Source: Paludibacter sp. (GTDB lineage Bacteria > Bacteroidota > Bacteroidia > Bacteroidales > Paludibacteraceae). Taken from it: 64,000 nt of DNA. Both the position numbers and the translations under genes were made by a program. Under the pieces are notes generated by a model. It had not been told where the DNA came from. It did no database searches and saw only the letters and a list, made by a program, of their open reading frames with translations. Positions within the stretch are counted from its first letter, which is position 1. Each line of letters begins with the position of its first letter. The stretch spans positions 1-64,000 of the forward strand of contig JANJVQ010000015.1 in NCBI GenBank assembly GCA_024710005.1. The letters run 5' to 3'. Shown here piece by piece: positions 62,959 through 64,000 of the stretch.

Positions 62959-63124
62959 CTTTACTTTGATAGCGAATAGTGGTTAGTGGATAGTGGTTAG
63001 TGGTTAATTTAAAGACTAATGTGGTTTAAGAGTTTAAAAATTTAAGAGAGTGGAAAGACATTAGACCTGATTTTTTAACTTCTAAATAAACATATAACAA
63101 TAAAAATAAGCTTTCATTTTATTT
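62959..63124. other. Intergenic region with short tandem TAGTGGTTAGTGG words
   Basis: 166 bp. TAGCGAATAGTGGTTAGTGG, then ATAGTGGTTAGTGGTTA at about 62968-63005 repeats a 9-11 bp word (AGTGGTTAGTGG) and begins with the GCGAATAG word also seen at the uvrA end. Nothing else is visible before the permease gene. Confidence 0.55.
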
Positions 63125-64000
63125 ATGAAGATTGATTACCGGAAAATAGGTCTCAGCAAGCTGGATATTTACATCATCAGGAAATTTCTTGGTACGTTTT
63201 TCTTTTCTATCATTCTGATTTTAAGCATCGCGGTCATTTTCGACCTGACTGAGAAATTAGACAATTTCTTCGATAACAATGCACCATTAGAAGCCATCAT
63301 ATTTGACTATTACCTGAACTTTATCCCGTTCTACATGAACATGTTTACCCCCTTGTTCACTTTTATCTCGGTAATATTCTTCACCTCGAAACTTGCTTCC
63401 AACACGGAAATTATTGCCATGCTCGCCAGCGGTATCAGTTTCAGGCGCATCATGAAACCCTATTTCATTTCAGCCACCATCATCAGCATTATGTCGTTTA
63501 TACTGGGAGGTTATATCATTCCGCCTTCCAATGAAAAAATGCTTGAGTTTGAAGATGCTTACATCAAGAAATTCAAAACCAATTATGCCCGTAATATCCA
63601 GATGGAAGTTGAACCCGGTGTGATTCTTTACATTGAAAGATTTGAAATAGCACAAAATAAGGGTTATCGTTTTTCTCTGGAGAAATTCGATGATAAGATC
63701 CTTACTTCCCGCTTAACAGCCGAATCAATTACCTGGGACTCATTATACCAATGGAAAATTACCGATTATCTGTTGCGGAATTTTGACGGCATGCGCGAAA
63801 GCATTGTCAAAGGCACTACATTAGATACAACGATTATGGTTCAGCCCCGGGAATTCTTCATAACAGCCAAGGAAAGTGCTCAACTGAACAACACCAAACT
63901 GAAGGAACACCTTGACCGGCTTAAGAACAGAGGAATAGGAAGCACTCAGGCGTTTGAAGATGAATATTACAAACGATTCTCCATGCCGTTGGCAGCTTTC
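63125..64000 (+). CDS. LptF/LptG-family lipopolysaccharide export permease, 5' part
   Basis: 292 codons from ATG 63125 to the right edge without a stop. Start MKIDYRKIGLSKLDIYIIRK, then membrane spans (FLGTFFFSIILILSIAVIFD, YLNFIPFYMNMFTPLFTFIS, ISATIISIMSFILGGYIIPP) and a periplasmic beta-jellyroll domain (from about 140). YjgP/YjgQ-like proteins pair with LptB to lift LPS from the inner membrane. In Bacteroidetes a single long permease can carry both halves. The frame continues beyond the window. Confidence 0.88.
   Translation, partial: MKIDYRKIGLSKLDIYIIRKFLGTFFFSIILILSIAVIFDLTEKLDNFFDNNAPLEAIIFDYYLNFIPFYMNMFTPLFTFISVIFFTSKLASNTEIIAMLASGISFRRIMKPYFISATIISIMSFILGGYIIPPSNEKMLEFEDAYIKKFKTNYARNIQMEVEPGVILYIERFEIAQNKGYRFSLEKFDDKILTSRLTAESITWDSLYQWKITDYLLRNFDGMRESIVKGTTLDTTIMVQPREFFITAKESAQLNNTKLKEHLDRLKNRGIGSTQAFEDEYYKRFSMPLAAF

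Overview
The window is a chromosome segment of a Bacteroidota member, most likely order Bacteroidales and an anaerobic fermenter. The support is: Bacteroidetes-type promoters (TTTG, about 19 bp, TAnnTTTG) before many genes; Bacteroidetes-restricted families (DUF4924, DUF4249, DUF4180, the BT_3928-type DoxX protein, DUF1599); a TonB-dependent receptor paired with a DUF4249 lipoprotein; an M6 protease with a type IX-like C-terminal tail; and anaerobic enzymes ([FeFe] hydrogenase, B12-dependent ribonucleotide reductase, Qmo/Hdr-type complex). No tRNA, rRNA, CRISPR array or prophage was recognised.

Layout. 1-9.5 kb: housekeeping (lipoprotein, malic enzyme, recF, class II RNR, Na+/alanine symporter, orphan response regulator). 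9.9-15.4 kb: three-gene NAD(P)-linked [FeFe] hydrogenase operon whose NuoF-like subunit carries a GltD-like NADPH module. 15.5-19.9 kb: an accessory island made of fragments of Rhs proteins, toxin tips and immunity-like genes, with intergenic palindromes and a 23-bp tandem repeat; I read it as a decayed array of exchanged Rhs toxin/immunity cassettes. 19.9-24.3 kb: GtrA, GT39 and dTDP-rhamnose genes (rfbDCA, no rfbB). 24.3-27.3 kb: DUF4924, S4 protein, pth, rplY and a REP-associated transposase inside its own inverted repeats. 27.4-47.7 kb: mostly ordinary metabolism and information genes (uvrA, deacetylase plus glycosyltransferase, M6 protease, L31, EamA, truA, purU, lipocalin, acyl-CoA ligase, radA, tpiA operon, YeiH, small-protein operon). 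47.7-55.8 kb: QmoC-, HdrA/QmoB- and HdrA/QmoA-like proteins, MvhD, TusA and DsrE2-like proteins, divergent from an Fnr-type regulator. 55.8-64 kb: tcdA, pcrA, TonB receptor/DUF4249, acyltransferase and the start of an LptF/G permease.

The two redox clusters share a design. In both, a GltD-like NADPH/FAD module has been built into a subunit that normally lacks it (NuoF in the hydrogenase, HdrA in the Qmo/Hdr complex). This suggests NADPH-linked, possibly bifurcating, electron transfer. The Qmo/Hdr cluster sits with sulfur-carrier genes and a regulator with four FNR-like cysteines. A perfect TGTGA-N6-TCACA palindrome overlaps the regulator's own promoter.

A second theme is the density of intergenic palindromes: at least six families, several with two or more copies here. 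In two cases repeat DNA appears to have become the C-terminal coding sequence of a housekeeping gene (uvrA, truA). Start codons were chosen by family length, overlap with the upstream gene, and the position of promoter boxes, several of which exclude a longer reading.
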